A DNA stretch of 64,000 nt from assembly GCA_003117195.1 (NCBI GenBank), contig BDSI01000070.1:558501-622500 (forward strand), written 5' to 3'. Source of the stretch: Eudorina sp. 2006-703-Eu-15 (lineage: Eukaryota; Chlorophyta; Chlorophyceae; Chlamydomonadales; Volvocaceae). A model generated the notes under the pieces. That model did not search any database. It saw nothing but the letters and a program-made list of their open reading frames with translations, and was not told where the DNA came from. Both the position numbers and the translations under genes were made by a program. Below, in pieces: positions 1-12,085 of the stretch (position 1 is its first letter; the number at the start of each line of letters is the position of its first letter).

Positions 1-7
1 TTTGAAG

Positions 8-943
8 ATGCCACGCAGAGTTCTTACTAATTTCTTGAATGGACGAACGGGGATGTCGTTGCTCTGTCGTGATGGGCAGTCTGTGGCGATAACAAGCAGC
101 GCGCCGGCGTGTTGCTGCTCCTTTTCGGCATCTGCAAGCAATCCAAGCCACAATGCCAGCACATCGGCGCCGACGTTACCACCGTCTTTGCGGGAGCTTC
201 AGCACACCCTGCGCGCACCTCGCAGCACTGTGATATCCGCCATCAACCAGCAGCTTAAGAGCAGTGGACACGTCGACGCATCAGGAGAATCATACAACAG
301 CAGCCCCCCGGACTCCGTGCTCGACGACTCCTTGAGCCGTCTCTTGCTTACTTCCAACTCCCTTTCACCACAGAACCTCGACACGCTGCGCCTGCTGGGT
401 CGCTACAACGCCGGCCTGTCCGCTCTCCGCGGCCAAACTATCCTCGCTAGGGTCTTGAACGTCAACCCCAAGCGGGTGCTTGTCGACACGGGCTTTATGG
501 GCATCTCGGAGGTTCCCCGCGACGATGTAACCATCGCACATGTCCACACGGAAGACGGCCAGCTGCCCGCGCGCCATTCCACAGCTGACATTCGGCCCGG
601 GGACCTGCTGCGCCTGCGGGTGGACTCCGTGTACACCCCCTACGGTGACATGCAGCTCACGGCCGTGAAGGGTGATGTGGCGCACCAGCGCCGCGTGGTC
701 TGGGCGGAGCTGCGCCGTGCGATGGAACAGCAGAGGCCAGTCAGCGGGAGGGTGCTGAACGAGTGCCCGGGCGGTTTCGCCGTGGGTGTGGCGGGCTTTG
801 TGGCTGTGCTGCCGGCTGCGCTGGCGGCCACCGCCACCTCGCGGCTGGTCGGGGTGCGGCAGGAGTTCCTGATCCTGGACATGGACAGCGCGCGGCAGCG
901 AATCACGCTGCGCGACCCCAAACTGCAGCGGCTGCGGCGATGA
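8..943 (+). CDS. S1-domain RNA-binding protein, possibly mitochondrial ribosomal bS1m-like
   Basis: Single open frame with no intron inside the window. The first ATG is at base 8, so a 5' exon outside the window cannot be excluded. About 311 residues. The first ~120 residues are Ser/Ala/Arg-rich and low in complexity, which fits an organelle transit peptide. From about residue 140 there is an S1-type beta-barrel (ARVLNVNPKRVLVDTGFMG) followed by a second S1-like unit (SGRVLNECPGGFAVGVAGF) ending in ITLRDPKLQ, as at the end of S1 repeats. S1 domains bind single-stranded RNA; a duplicated S1 with a transit peptide suggests an organelle small-subunit ribosomal protein. The S1 fold is the safe part of the call; the ribosomal assignment is inference. 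A TGTAA signal at 1669-1673 could end a ~730-base 3' UTR. Confidence 0.6.
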   Translation: MPRRVLTNFLNGRTGMSLLCRDGQSVAITSSAPACCCSFSASASNPSHNASTSAPTLPPSLRELQHTLRAPRSTVISAINQQLKSSGHVDASGESYNSSPPDSVLDDSLSRLLLTSNSLSPQNLDTLRLLGRYNAGLSALRGQTILARVLNVNPKRVLVDTGFMGISEVPRDDVTIAHVHTEDGQLPARHSTADIRPGDLLRLRVDSVYTPYGDMQLTAVKGDVAHQRRVVWAELRRAMEQQRPVSGRVLNECPGGFAVGVAGFVAVLPAALAATATSRLVGVRQEFLILDMDSARQRITLRDPKLQRLRR

Positions 944-2676
944 TTTTGGGAGGAAGATGGCGAAGGTAGCTGATGTTGGTATGGCGAAGCAAGTTGTTAT
1001 GTGTGTATATATTTGTATGCTGTCTGCGTGTGACAACACAGTAAACGTTCGGCACTGGGATGTGGGCGGCAACACATCCCACATGGCAAGCCCAGGATGC
1101 GGGGTCAGGGGGCCGGTGGAGCGGCATGCCTGCGCCGCGTTGACATCAGCAGCTCACGCAGCAGCGTCCAATGGGTGCGTGGGGGAGCACGCGCAGCAGC
1201 TTGGCAGCTGGTTGTGCTGCGATCCGGCTGGGAGGATGGTTTGCGCTTCGACGCGGGCCGATGTGGGTCACAGCGGCTGCTCGCCAAAAACGCGACGGTG
1301 GCTGGGAGGATGGCTTGCACTTGGGGCACTCTGCGACAGCGACGTCTTTCCGTCGCCAACAAGATACAACTACGCGGCCCGTGGCGTGAGCTGCAGTTGG
1401 CCGGCGAGTTGGACACGCTCCAATTCATGCACCTGTGGGCGACGTTAGGTGAAGAGCTCGGGACCTACCGCGTGAATGAATCTTGCAGCGGACCCCACAG
1501 GGGGGACCCACCTTTTGTGACACCCACCTCCCGGGGCTAGCGTCGTGCGTTGTGGCATATGGCGGTGGTCGCCGCGCTTAATTGGCGATGCGCTTTGAAC
1601 TGATGAGGGAGCATGCATTTGCAGGATGAGTGCCAATCGCCTCCCCAGTGCTGTTGACGGGCAGCCGGTGTAAGCTGTGAGCAGCACGGCCTGCTTCGTA
1701 ATGTCGGTCCCTGTGTTTCCTGCTTCTGACGGCCACCGGTTATTAGCTCCAATTTATGAGATTCAGGCATTGATGGTTTTATTTGCATGGGATGTGCAGA
1801 ACCTTCAGCGAAGGCTGGTCTTGGCTGCGAGGCATGGATGCGTCTGTGCCTAGGATCCTGCAGACAGACATGACAGACTTGGCTGCCCATGGCGCACAAT
1901 GCCGTGCCATGCCCCGCGTGGCCCCTCAAGGCGATTTGACCAGTGTGATGCCTCGCATGACCCTGTCGTGCAACTGCGGTACCGGTTTTGGTCCCATGAT
2001 CAGTTTACACGAGACTTGTTCGCTTACGAGCAACTCCGTTCAGATGGCTTCCGGACACAACGCCCTATTTGCCAATGGATGCGTTTCCCTTCTTTCGGGA
2101 ATGTCTCATGCCCTCGTTCCGAAATGACCTGCACGTCCCCAACTCCATTACCGCAACCATACCCGCAACCCGGCCTCGCACCAGTACTGGTGCCACGACG
2201 CCTCACCGCATGGGTGCAACTTTATGTCCGAAAATTCCGAAACCACACACACGCCAGGATACGATAAGACGTACCTAATCCAACTGCCTTCGCCAGGTAG
2301 TGAGCGCAATGCACGTATGACATAGCGAGCGCCAAAATCACGGAACCGGCGGGAGCCCACTCGACGCCCACATACCACGACGAGTACACACCGGTGCCCA
2401 AACCAACACCCGTGAAAGCCCGCGGAAGCCGCGCCGCAAACTGATTGCCTAGTCATACAACTTCGTGAGAACAAAACGTCAAGAGAGCCCTTCGACCGTG
2501 CGACCTGCAACCCAAACAAGGACAACCGGCAAAACAAGTCTTTGTGACAACGACCGCCCGATGGGCGCCCCCCTGCGTCCCCACAGCTCGATAAACTGCC
2601 GACGTGCGCCCCGGCCCCGGGGGACCCGCAGAGGTCAATGGATGTCACCGAGGCCAAACCGCGGACATCTTGCTGC
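944..2676. other. Intergenic / UTR stretch, no gene seen
   Basis: Lies between the S1-domain gene (+) and the 3' end of P5CR (-), so both genes end here. The proximal part is probably 3' UTR of each. Open frames here are short, overlapping on all strands, and show no recognisable domain. The motif GGCTGGGAGGATGG occurs twice (about 1228 and 1301). No RNA gene seen. Confidence 0.5.
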
Positions 2677-5600
2677 TTACATCTTGGACAGCTGGTTGGC
2701 CCGCTCAGTGGCCGCGACGACCGCGCTCATGAAGGCAGCCCGCACGCCGGCCTTCTCCAGCTCGTGCACACCTGGGGCGAGAGGAGTGGAGCCGACGCAA
2801 CGGAGGCAAGGGCTGGGCCGGGCGCAGGGTTTGCGGGTCTTTGTGGACGCCGGTCATGAGGGGGACCGTGCGAGCAACCCACAGACCGACCGAAATCCAC
2901 CTCGTAACAAACTGCATTCATTCATTCATACCCTCCACCCGACCAGGTTCGACATAACGTGTTCAAATACAGGGGCTCCCTTGCCACAGCGCCGCTCGCT
3001 GTCGTGTTGCCCACCCGTCCACCTTCGCTCACCCGCGATGGTGGTTCCCGCCGGCGAGGTCACCATGTCCTTGAGCGCCCCCGGGTGGGTGCCCGTCTCC
3101 AGCACCATCTTGGCGCTGCCCAGCACGGTCTGGGCGGCCAACGCCTGGGCAATATCGCGCGGCAGGCCTGCAGAAGAGCACGATAGGGAGGCCGACAGGC
3201 CGTCCACGTCACAATGTTATGGGAGAACCGGGCAGCGTTATAATGAGTGTGTGTCTCCCACACGAGCGTGCCCGGACCCCTACAGCCAGCGGTACCCCAA
3301 ACCGCATTTCTACCCCAACAATGAATCCGACCCAGGGGCCTCCCATGTACCGCAGCCGCTCACCCGCCCGCACGCCTCCATCCGCGAGCGCCTCCACCAT
3401 CATGAACACGTAAGCGGGACCGCTGCCGCTCAGGCCCGTCACGGCCGCCAGCAGTTTCTCATCCACCGTGTAGATCTTGCCGACTGCCTCAAAGATGGTG
3501 CGGACCAGCGCCTCGTCCTCCGAGGTGGCCTGAAGGGCGTCGGAACAGTCGGAACAGTCGGGAACGGTCGGGAACAGTCGGGACACGAGACCAGCCCCAC
3601 AGGTTCAGGCTGAAGAATGGGCGCGGTATACAGAGCGGATTTCATTTTGATACTGGGGCATGCCGTCAGGTGTAGCCAACCGCAGGCTTCCAGCTCGGTG
3701 GGGTTGCTGCTCTTGTGAAACGTGACACGCCCTGATCACCTCATGCACACAAAAAAGACAATGAATATGTACCGGCTGGCGGAACTTGAAACTCAACTTG
3801 CGCCCTTTTTCGAGCACTTGCCCCATGCTGGAAACGATTAACTGAACGTCCACTGCCAAATGCGCTTCCCAACTCGATTCAGTCCCACGCAACTGCCCCA
3901 TGCTTGAACCTGCCCATCCCGCCTGAGCCCCCGCGACCCGCATAACGACAAGACTGTCAGATGGAACACGACGCAAAAGCTACGGCCGGACGATGCCGAG
4001 ACACCGCCCTCCCTCCCTCCCAGGGGCGCACCTTGCCACCCAGGCACATTGCTGCTGCGGTCTCCCCCACCAGGCAGGGCGTGTTGGGCATGACGCGGAC
4101 CACATGGGCGTCAGGGCCCGCGGCCTCCACCAGCCTGCGGCCAGTCGGTCGAGGGCGAATGACGGAATGGAGTGGAGGCTTCAGCAGCGAAGCCAGAAGC
4201 CATCATGCGCTACGTTGCGGTACCGTCCGCTCGGACCGCCGTGGCGGGCTGCGCGTCGCGGCCCTCGGCTCCGTGAAGCTCAACGCTGAAGGAAGAAAGG
4301 ACCCGGTCACAGGTCTGAGGCGTCGGCGCCCCGATGGAAATGGCCCCCACACCGTATCGTGCCCGCCTGCGCCGCTGCTTTAATGAAATGTTGTCAACAT
4401 TTCCCCGTTGCATGTGTCCAGCATGTGAGTGCGGGGCAGTTTCCCAGGAGAACCCAGAACCTCAGGTCTGCAGCCTCGTCGAGTGGTGTGCTTGACTCTG
4501 ACCCTGGACCGCCCCAAGCTGCCCCACATCGTAGATTACAGGCAGCGAAAAAGGCAACAGTCAACGGGGCGAGCTGTTCCCCGCCCCCACGACTCCCTGC
4601 GACTCCCTGCGGCCCCACGGGGCGAGCTCCCCCTTTTTGTCAATTAAGACAGCGAAACCGCAAAAGTGCAACAAACCGATAACCGCCGATGTAGACATTG
4701 ACGAAGACGGCGAAGCGTTGCCTCCGACGAAATAAGTAGCAGCTGATATGTTCAGATAGTTGACGGCTGATGAGACACCGTCGCAGGGCTGGCGAGAAGA
4801 GTTGTAACGGCTGAACCCAAAGAGCGAGCTCCCCCCCCTCCCCGCGACTCCCTGCGCCCGCCCACCCACCCACTCACTTCTCCACGGTGATGCCCGCTGC
4901 AATGGAGACCACGGTGTGCGACTCCGTGAGCACGGGGCGCACCTCCGTCAGCACCTGGGACACGTGCTGCGGCTTCACCGCCACGAACAGCACGTCGGCG
5001 TTGCGGGCAACCTGCGGCCGATAGGCAAGCGGCCGTAAGCAGATGGTTTACAACCAAAAAATACCGTGGTGACATGGTGGCGTGCATCGGTGACGGAAGG
5101 GTGAGTGAGGGGAGATGCCGAGGGGTTTCAGGGCTCATGTGTTGGCCAGGCCACCTGAGGCAGAGAGGCGAACACCCGGCCGGTGGTAATGGACGTTGGG
5201 TTGTAACACTTGGGTTGCCACGGCTTAGGTCAGGCTGACGTAGACAGGTATTCGGCAAGAGACCGAGGGAGCGAAATAGCGCCTGAGTTTAGTCCTTCTC
5301 GATCATCGAAGCAGCTCGGACAGGCGAGAGGGCAAGCGCGAAACGCCTCGATACTGGGTGTGCTAGCGGCGGTGACCCAGGCCTGCCATGCATACAGCTA
5401 GGTCGATGGTGCGGCATGCAGTAAGCACGTCGGTGACGCATCTGGTTCAAAAACCCAGTTGTAGCGGGCGCGGGGTTTTACCCTCAACCCTGCCTCCAGC
5501 ATGATGCATTCCGTGCACCTGGCTAGTCAACGTGAACTTTTCAGAGACGTCCCAACTCACGTCCACATTTGACTCGTACGGGACAGCACCGAAGCTAGCG

Positions 5601-5794
5601 AAGAGCTTGGTGCGCATGGGATTGGGGTCATTGCACGCAATCCGCTCGCCAGTCACTAAGCCTCGCTTGATCAGACCCCGCGCAAGGGCCTCCGCCATCT
5701 GTCCGCTGCCCAGGAACCCGATGCGCTTGTCAAGCGCAGCTGTTGCAGACGCCATCGCGTTTGGCGAGACTGCGAGGCACCCAATTTTATTCAT
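2677..5794 (-). CDS. Pyrroline-5-carboxylate reductase (P5CR/ProC family)
   Basis: Catalyses the last step of proline synthesis, NAD(P)H-dependent reduction of pyrroline-5-carboxylate. Six exons, all in phase: 5561-5794, 4878-5011, 4032-4134, 3364-3529, 3033-3167, 2677-2771. Product 288 residues from the ATG at 5794, or 275 from the ATG at 5755, which has the better context; bacterial ProC is about 270. The N-terminal Rossmann motif [15 protein letters not shown] is at about residues 26-40. Then come [24 protein letters not shown], the hallmark [37 protein letters not shown] and the ProC signature [13 protein letters not shown], ending ERANQLSKM. All family blocks are present and in order, so the gene looks intact. 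No clear organelle transit peptide. Confidence 0.93.
3533..3590. repeat. Short tandem repeat at P5CR intron 3 / exon 4 boundary
   Basis: About four copies of a ten- to eleven-base unit of the form GGAACAGTCG occupy the intron immediately upstream of the exon 4 acceptor (minus strand). They form much of the pyrimidine-rich tract (CGACTGTTCC on the transcribed sense), so repeat number could affect splicing. Confidence 0.6.
4622..4835. mobile_element. 190-bp insertion in P5CR intron 2 flanked by 12-bp direct repeats
   Basis: GCGAGCTCCCCC occurs at 4622-4633 and again at 4824-4835. Between them lie 190 bases of much lower GC than the flanks. The insert begins with TTTTT (a short poly-A on the minus strand) and ends TGAACCCAAAGA. 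Around it, a CGACTCCCTGCG-containing unit is repeated, so part of the flanking repetition may be older local duplication. Most simply read as a small inserted element with a target-site duplication, in the sense orientation of P5CR if the T-run is its tail. The class is not identified. Confidence 0.45.
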
Positions 5795-6419
5795 TACTTT
5801 AGTGCTGGTCCCAGTCGGGTAAAATAGCTTTGTGTCGCCAAGGAGTAGCGAGCTGCAACATCGCGGGAGCCGTTTTCCTCACCTGCTGCTGTCGGAACAA
5901 TAATCAGACTTTGTAGATGCTCCCGACTCTTTGCTTGCTCAGCAGTTAGCTTCACGTGGGGAACTGGAGGCCAGCAAATCGCTGCACTGAAGCCCCGAAC
6001 CGCCGCCGAGCTGGAAATAGACGGAGGCAGAGGCGAGAAGCTCTGCTGGAACCCGTGCCTTGCCACAACTCGGCAGATCTGTAACATGCGGGCCTTCAAA
6101 GATCACGGCTTGCTGCTTGCGGGGCCCAAGCACCACGAGCGCTACTCACTAGAGTCAAACAGCCGCGTAAAACCCTTCGGAGATTTACATGTGCCGTCAG
6201 ACAACATAAATAAGGTTTCCCATGGACCGTTGTGTGTCCAGCGCCCTTTGATCGTAAACTCGTCCCGTCGTTCCAACCGTTTGCAACGTACAAAAGGTCC
6301 AGGCAAAGCTCCTCTTCATTCCATCGCACAGATAAACTAATTGCTTGCGAAGCTGCAATTTTTACTCTAGAAGTATTGTCGCCAGCTTCGTTATAACGTT
6401 GAACTGAACCCCAACGGAA
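5795..6419. promoter_or_regulatory. Divergent promoter region between P5CR (-) and TPM-like gene (+)
   Basis: 625 bases separate two start codons pointing away from each other, so both promoters and 5' UTRs must lie here unless the TPM-like gene starts further upstream. No clear TATA box or repeated operator was seen, and no third gene. Confidence 0.55.
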
Positions 6420-9400
6420 ATGCGTGCCCAAACAAATAGGCCATCATTCTGCAGACGAGCGGTAACAGGGTGTTTTAGATGTCCGTTTGTCATCAGGAAC
6501 AAGCGCATCTGTATTCGGGCTTCGGCGCAAGGATATCGAGGCGAGAGGCGCATCGACACGCTTGCGAAAGGGTTACGCTGCGCAGCTGCCGCGGCCCTCG
6601 GCAGTCTTTGCATTATGTCTGGCTCAGCGGTCACGCCACCCGAAGCTTGGGCGAACGCCGCGCTCACCCGCGACACTTATGTGGTACGTAAGGATGACAG
6701 CCAGCTGACAGGATGACACATGGCTCTCCCGGTCGTTCAAAAGCATCTGGAACTTGTTGCTATCGGCTTCTATTCGGCTGGCTGATGGGCATCAGGGTTG
6801 TGTGTGGGTGCGCAAGACGTGACACCATGGCCCGCCAGCTGGCCGTAGCTGACTGGCTGCACCATGTCTGTCGTTATGCGCCGATGGGGCAAGTCAACAT
6901 GTTGAGCCTACACGCAGCTAACCAATTAATGCTTCTTCGGCCGGCCCACGGAAACTCTGTCACTGATACGTGCCTTGCCCTTGCCCTTGCCTTGCCCTTG
7001 CAGTACGACTCGGGGCGGCTGCTGGGGTCGGAGAAGCGCGACCGGCTGGACGCACAGCTGGCTGAGCTCTCCGAGTAAGCTGCGTTTGCGTTAGTGTGTT
7101 TCAAAATATTTGGAGCCCAGATTGCGATCTACCCCGTCCCCGCAGGCGCACCGGCTGGAATGTGCGGGTGGTGACCAGCTATGGCCCCGGCACCCGGCCC
7201 GACGAGGCAGATATCCGGGCGGCGTGGGGGCCCCTGGGCAAGCGCAGGTGCGGCCGCGATGCGCTGGAGGCTGGGGTCGCATGCTGAGGCCATGGGAAGG
7301 GGACAATGATATGGCAGCAATGTGCCAGTATGTAAATGGAAGGCGTGCCTACGTGACGGGGGATCACACGAAGGATTGGGTGTCAGTACGGCACATGCGA
7401 GTCGTTTTCAGTGATCTGGGGTTGTGCAACTGCAATTGCAACTGGGAGGATGCAGCTATTGCTCTCCCAGATGGCGGCAAGTTTACGGGTACCTCTCCTG
7501 CTTACATCCTCTGGAAACTCGGCACCGGCCGGCTTAAATGACGCACCAGCCCACACCGTTCGGGCCCCAACGCGTGACCGCCTGTGTACGGCGTCCGTCC
7601 GTGCAGCGTCATCGTGGAGTACGACGCGACGGCGCCCTCGCTGATTAACTTGCCGTACATCGGTGACGAAGCGGTTGTGCTTTTGAAGAGGCCCTGGTGG
7701 TTCGAATTCAAAGGCCGCTTCGGAAACCTCTTTTACGTCCGTGAGCAGGTAGGCGGGTGCGCGGGGTGGTGGTGGTTCGCGGGCGGAGGGCACACCACCA
7801 CCTGGCGTGCTGGGTGACGTGCGGGGTTTTCCGTGCGGGCACCCGTCCAGCGCCCAGTCCCCCCAGGATCACTACTGCGTCTACTGGCCATTCCCCCTCG
7901 GTGGTCCTCTCGGTCGGTGGTCCTCTCGTTTGGCCGCTTTTCCCACACAGACGATGAGAGGACCGTTCCTTTGGCTCAGGTTGTGAGCTCCAGGGGACCG
8001 ATCGACGACGGGTCATGGTTGGCTACCGGGCGCACATGTATTGGCATGTCCCACGTTGGCGCCCTGCGTTGTTGGTGCCCTGCAGGGCGAGCAGGTGGCC
8101 ATCCTGAACAGCATGGAGGTGCTGATCGGCTGCCTGGGGAAGCCAGGCGGCTGCGCGGTGGTGCCGGGGCTCCCCGAGGAGCAGTTCTACTTCACGCTGG
8201 CGACCAGCGTCGCGGGCGGTCTGGTGGCGGGTTTCGTGTCCAAGCTGGAACCGCAGGGTAGGTAGGAGGTAGGGGCTACACAAGCACCGGCAGGCGGCGG
8301 CGGCGGTGAGGCGGCGTTCGACGCGCGATGCGATTATGGGATGTTGGGAACGATCGGAGCAGCGCACCGGCTGGGCCTGCGGACGGGGCCCGGCGTCTGG
8401 AACCGAGAGCGGAGTGGCAAGGCGCCTGTCGGGGCTGAACCGCCGCTCAGCTGTCCCGCAGTTTTGGACCGTTCCTTCATAATCAGCCAACTCAACTTTT
8501 GGATGGCCGGTGGTGCCGGTGGGCTGGTCAAAACGCACGCTGACCAGCCCAGTTGGCAACGCTCGGCGGCACCGCCGCGGCATACCGGGGGGTTGCGGCA
8601 ACCGCGCTCTTTCGCAAGGAGGTTGGGCGTGGGCCTTTGGCTCTTTGCGGAGGCCGCCGGCGCCCCGCCGAGCCACTGCGTCACCACCCGGCTCCGGGAC
8701 TCCCGACCGTCACCATCTCCCGCGCGTCGCTCGGGCCACCGCACCTCGCTCCTCGCAGGCTTCGTCCAGCGGCGCTGGATCTGGCTGGTGATCTTCTCGC
8801 CGCTGTGGGCCAGCCTGTTCATCAACTTCGGTCTGGGCCCCGTGGTCAGTCGCACGGACGACAAAATGCCCGTCATCGCCAACTGCCTGGGCTTCGCGCT
8901 GGGGGCGGCATCACCCTACCTGGTGCAGGTGAGTGAGTCAATCATGTCAATCAGTCAGTGAGTCAGTCAGTCTACAGGGTGGCAAAGAAGGGGCTTCTAG
9001 CTCCTCGGTTACATTCGTTCCAAAAAACATGCGCGAAGTGCGAACCTAGTCCAAAAAACACAACCCTGCGGGGCAACACACGTAAGCATCTTGTTCGACG
9101 CTGGACCCGTAGCCGGTTGTTGCTGAATCGTCCAAACCGGCTCCGTTGCAACCCAACAACATCCCACGTCCGCATCCGCCGGCTGCCGACCAGGTCGGGA
9201 GGGCGGGGAGTAAGCCCTGGCGGAAGGGAATGAACATAAATGAATTAGCAACAACGGTAGATACCGTGCTTGGTCTCGGCCGCCGCTGAACAAGCTGCCA
9301 CGGCGCCATCCGCGCCGCAACCGGCCGTACCCTCGTACGCAACCGAAACAACTCCTAACCAATTACACTCGTCGCTAGCACCTGACTTCCCTGCTATTCC

Positions 9401-9486
9401 TACGTCATTGCGAGAGAAGTTAACGTTTCACCTTCCCGTGGTCGTCGCAGGTTCTCCGACCTCCGCCGCTGCAGGACCAGCAGTGA
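6420..9486 (+). CDS. TPM-like thylakoid protein with bipartite lumen-type signal and C-terminal membrane segments
   Basis: Seven in-phase exons: 6420-6683, 7004-7074, 7146-7247, 7607-7748, 8086-8257, 8759-8928, 9451-9486; product 318 residues. The N-terminus looks bipartite: a basic chloroplast-type stretch, then twin-arginine GERRIDTLAKGL, a hydrophobic run (AAAAALGSLCIM) and the cleavage-type site PPEAWA-N, as for Tat-dependent lumen proteins. The mature part starts YDSGRLLGSEKRDRLDAQL and continues TGWNVRVVTSYGPGTRP and GRFGNLFYVREQ, resembling plant thylakoid TPM-fold proteins of the 15-kDa lumen type. It is followed by hydrophobic segments (FTLATSVAGGLVAGFV; WIWLVIFSPLWASLFINFG; ANCLGFALGAASPYLV), so it is probably membrane-anchored. 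TPM proteins act in photosystem II turnover and assembly; the exact role here is not shown. The last exon (11 codons) is the least certain. Confidence 0.7.
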
Positions 9487-10559
9487 GCGGCAGGGACGCC
9501 GCCAGTGCAGCCGGCCCAACAGGTCAGGCTGGCGGGCTCCGCCTGGAAGAGGGCCCTGACGGACCATAAGCACTGGAGCGCTGCCTTTTGCGGCATGGGT
9601 GTTTGTTTTTTGGGACGGCGTCATTCCATGGCATGCGTGTTGAGGAACGCTGATTCGCCGTCCGTGAGCGCAGGGAATGCGTTTTCTTCATGTGGGGATT
9701 CACTTCCGGGGTTTTCAATTTCGTGCAGCAGTGCCGCGTGCGCCCTACCGCTGCGGAACCCAAGTGTATTTATAATAGAAGAGTGAGGAGCTTTGGTGAC
9801 TTGGAAAAATGGCATCCTCCCCGCAAGGCCCGGAGTCACCTGGGGCGCAATAGCTTCAGTTTCATGTCCTCGTCGCCATCCACGGCGCATGCTAACGCGC
9901 TCGACCCATGATGATTGCTAACAAACATCCCAATCACCGTCTATATCTTCATTTTAAGTACCAATAGTGTCAAACCATCCACCGTCTTCGTTGTCATCAT
10001 GAATGACCCGTCGTCGCCGGCGTCCAGCCTCGTCCAGCCGGGTCGAGCCATGTCGGAATAGTGTGCGTGCCGCCGACCATGAGCCATGGGACAGAGTATG
10101 ATGTACATCTAATTCAGAATGTTTGTTTCGCTTGGGTACCTTCACTTTTTGGTGCAGCCGTTGTGCAGCTTTCCAAGAGCGTCCGTACCGGTATACTTGC
10201 ACAATGTTACGGACCCACACAGTTGCAAAGACGACAACAGGCGTTATCTCGATACTCCCAACTATAACGGCAAGATTAAATAAAAATTTTCAAGCTCTTA
10301 CATCTGCAGAATGAGGTCGCTGCAGGCTTCCCGCCTTTGCTGTTCCATGTGCCATGAAATGCGGCGCACGTTTTATTATTCACAAGTCCTTTTCAAGCAT
10401 TTCATTTGACCTCACACATATTTGTGAGTGATGCATTAACGCGTAAGATAATTCCAGCTGTACGTCACGAGAAAGTGACCCCCAGCGTGCCGTGACACTG
10501 CTTCAAATACCGGTTTCTAATAAAGTAAATATGGAAGTAGGCCGTTTTATTATTAGGAT

Positions 10560-10600
10560 GTTACAGCGGACCCCGCGGGTCATCGGTGACAGCCCCGGCG
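10560..10600 (-). repeat. Dispersed 3'-end-like repeat with hairpin
   Basis: Shares GTTACAGCGGACCCCGCG and the following TCATCGGTGACAGC with copies near 28884 and 33246. GACCC-CGC-GGGTC at 10569-10581 is a perfect small hairpin. On the minus strand the hairpin precedes GCTGTAAC, the same arrangement as in the tailed elements at 19.2 and 37.4 kb. Confidence 0.5.
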
Positions 10601-12036
10601 ACAGCCGAGGCTTCCTCACCATACACTGCCTAAATGAACTAACGCCACCATGGCGCTCCGGACAGGCTCCCCAAGTGCACCGAAACACTCCCCGGGCCCA
10701 CACTACCAGGGAACCACCCCGTTCCAACCATGGCAAGGGATAAAGCCCGCTCAGGGGGAGTTGGCCACCAGGGCGCCCCTATTAGCGAACCACCACCCCC
10801 ACCAAGGCGGGGTCACTTCTCCAGCGGTGGCCCGTAGTCTTGGATGGCCACGGGGGCTCGCGAGTCACCATTCAGGGACCTGCCCGTACGGTCCCACCGG
10901 GCCGAAAAAACCGCCCACACCCAGGCCGTTGCTGGGCCCATGATCGCGTCTAGAGCACTTGCCACGTGTGTACACCGACGAGCGTTAGCATAGTCTCTGG
11001 CATCTGGAATGGAATGGAATGTTACATGTTGTACTGACCGTCCGGCCAGTCACATGTGGCCCCGCAACGGACATCCGTCAAAGGCCGCTCATCACGATCT
11101 TCCCGTACCAGTTACCATGTACTGCAGGTTGGTTTCGGGGCTACCTACCTGCTTGAGCTTGCTGAATCTATGTACACCGATCCACCTTCAACATCAACGA
11201 CACCCTCAATGGCACCCTTTCACTCTCTCACGCTACTCTTGCGCGGTAACAGAGTTTTCGTTGTAAAGCAAGCGGCCTGTACGGATTGTAGAGGGCCCCG
11301 CCCTTTTCCGGCTTCGAGGAAGCCGATCCCCTACTTGTTTTGGTTCAGCACTGCACCGGAGGGCGCCGACCAGCAAAACTCCGCCTCTTTTGTACCTAAC
11401 TGATAGTCTGCATGAGTATGTGTCTGTTACGTTCTGACACAACCCCATGGTGGTGTGGGCTACATGCATCTGTTCACAACTGATGTGCCATACCGAACCT
11501 TGACTGTTTGAATGGTGATCATTTTTGGGTGGTGAGGACCGTTGGACTGATGTTTGACAGCTTCACAGGTACGAAATGATGAGAGTGAGTTTTCGGTGCT
11601 TGTAAGGTTTAGGTGTGTGTGCCTATGCGGTTGCGATGGCCCGCTTGTATCTCCTGCCAGTTCCTGCGGTGCGGCCACAGCTGCTGCTAGATCGGGGAAG
11701 CACTGCTCTGAGTCCTCCGCTGATGTGGTTGTTATACCACCACACCATGCAGATGGTCTCAACTAGCAGACAGTTTACTTGTTGGATGTCGCGGACATGG
11801 CCTCTCATGACGTGTAGGCACGTAAGGTGCCCTCCCAAATGCATCCTCTCATGGGTCCTGCTTCCGTACCAAGTGCTAGCCCCACTGCCCCACTCAGCCA
11901 CTCACATGTGCGCTCAGCCCCTGGCACTTCCCGTCCAACCAAAACCATACCAGCGGCGCTACAGCCCAGACGCCTCCTATACCCGCTATGCACGCCCCCC
12001 CTGACGTTTTGGGGGTTGACGTGGTTTTCCCCCCTG

Positions 12037-12085
12037 ACGTTTTGCTGGCCGCCGTTATTTTTACCCCCAGCGGCCAGCCAAACGT
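12037..12085. repeat. 16-bp near-perfect inverted repeat
   Basis: ACGTTTTGCTGGCCGC at 12037-12052 pairs with GCGGCCAGCCAAACGT at 12070-12085 with one mismatch around a 17-base loop. Immediately to the left, CTGACGTTTTG occurs twice (12001 and 12035). Could be the fused ends of a small palindromic transposon remnant or a strong RNA hairpin downstream of the lyase gene. Confidence 0.7.

Noticed and set aside
2465..3613. 382-codon plus-strand open frame
   Set aside because: Overlaps P5CR exons 4-6 in antisense; the minus-strand exons carry all the family motifs.
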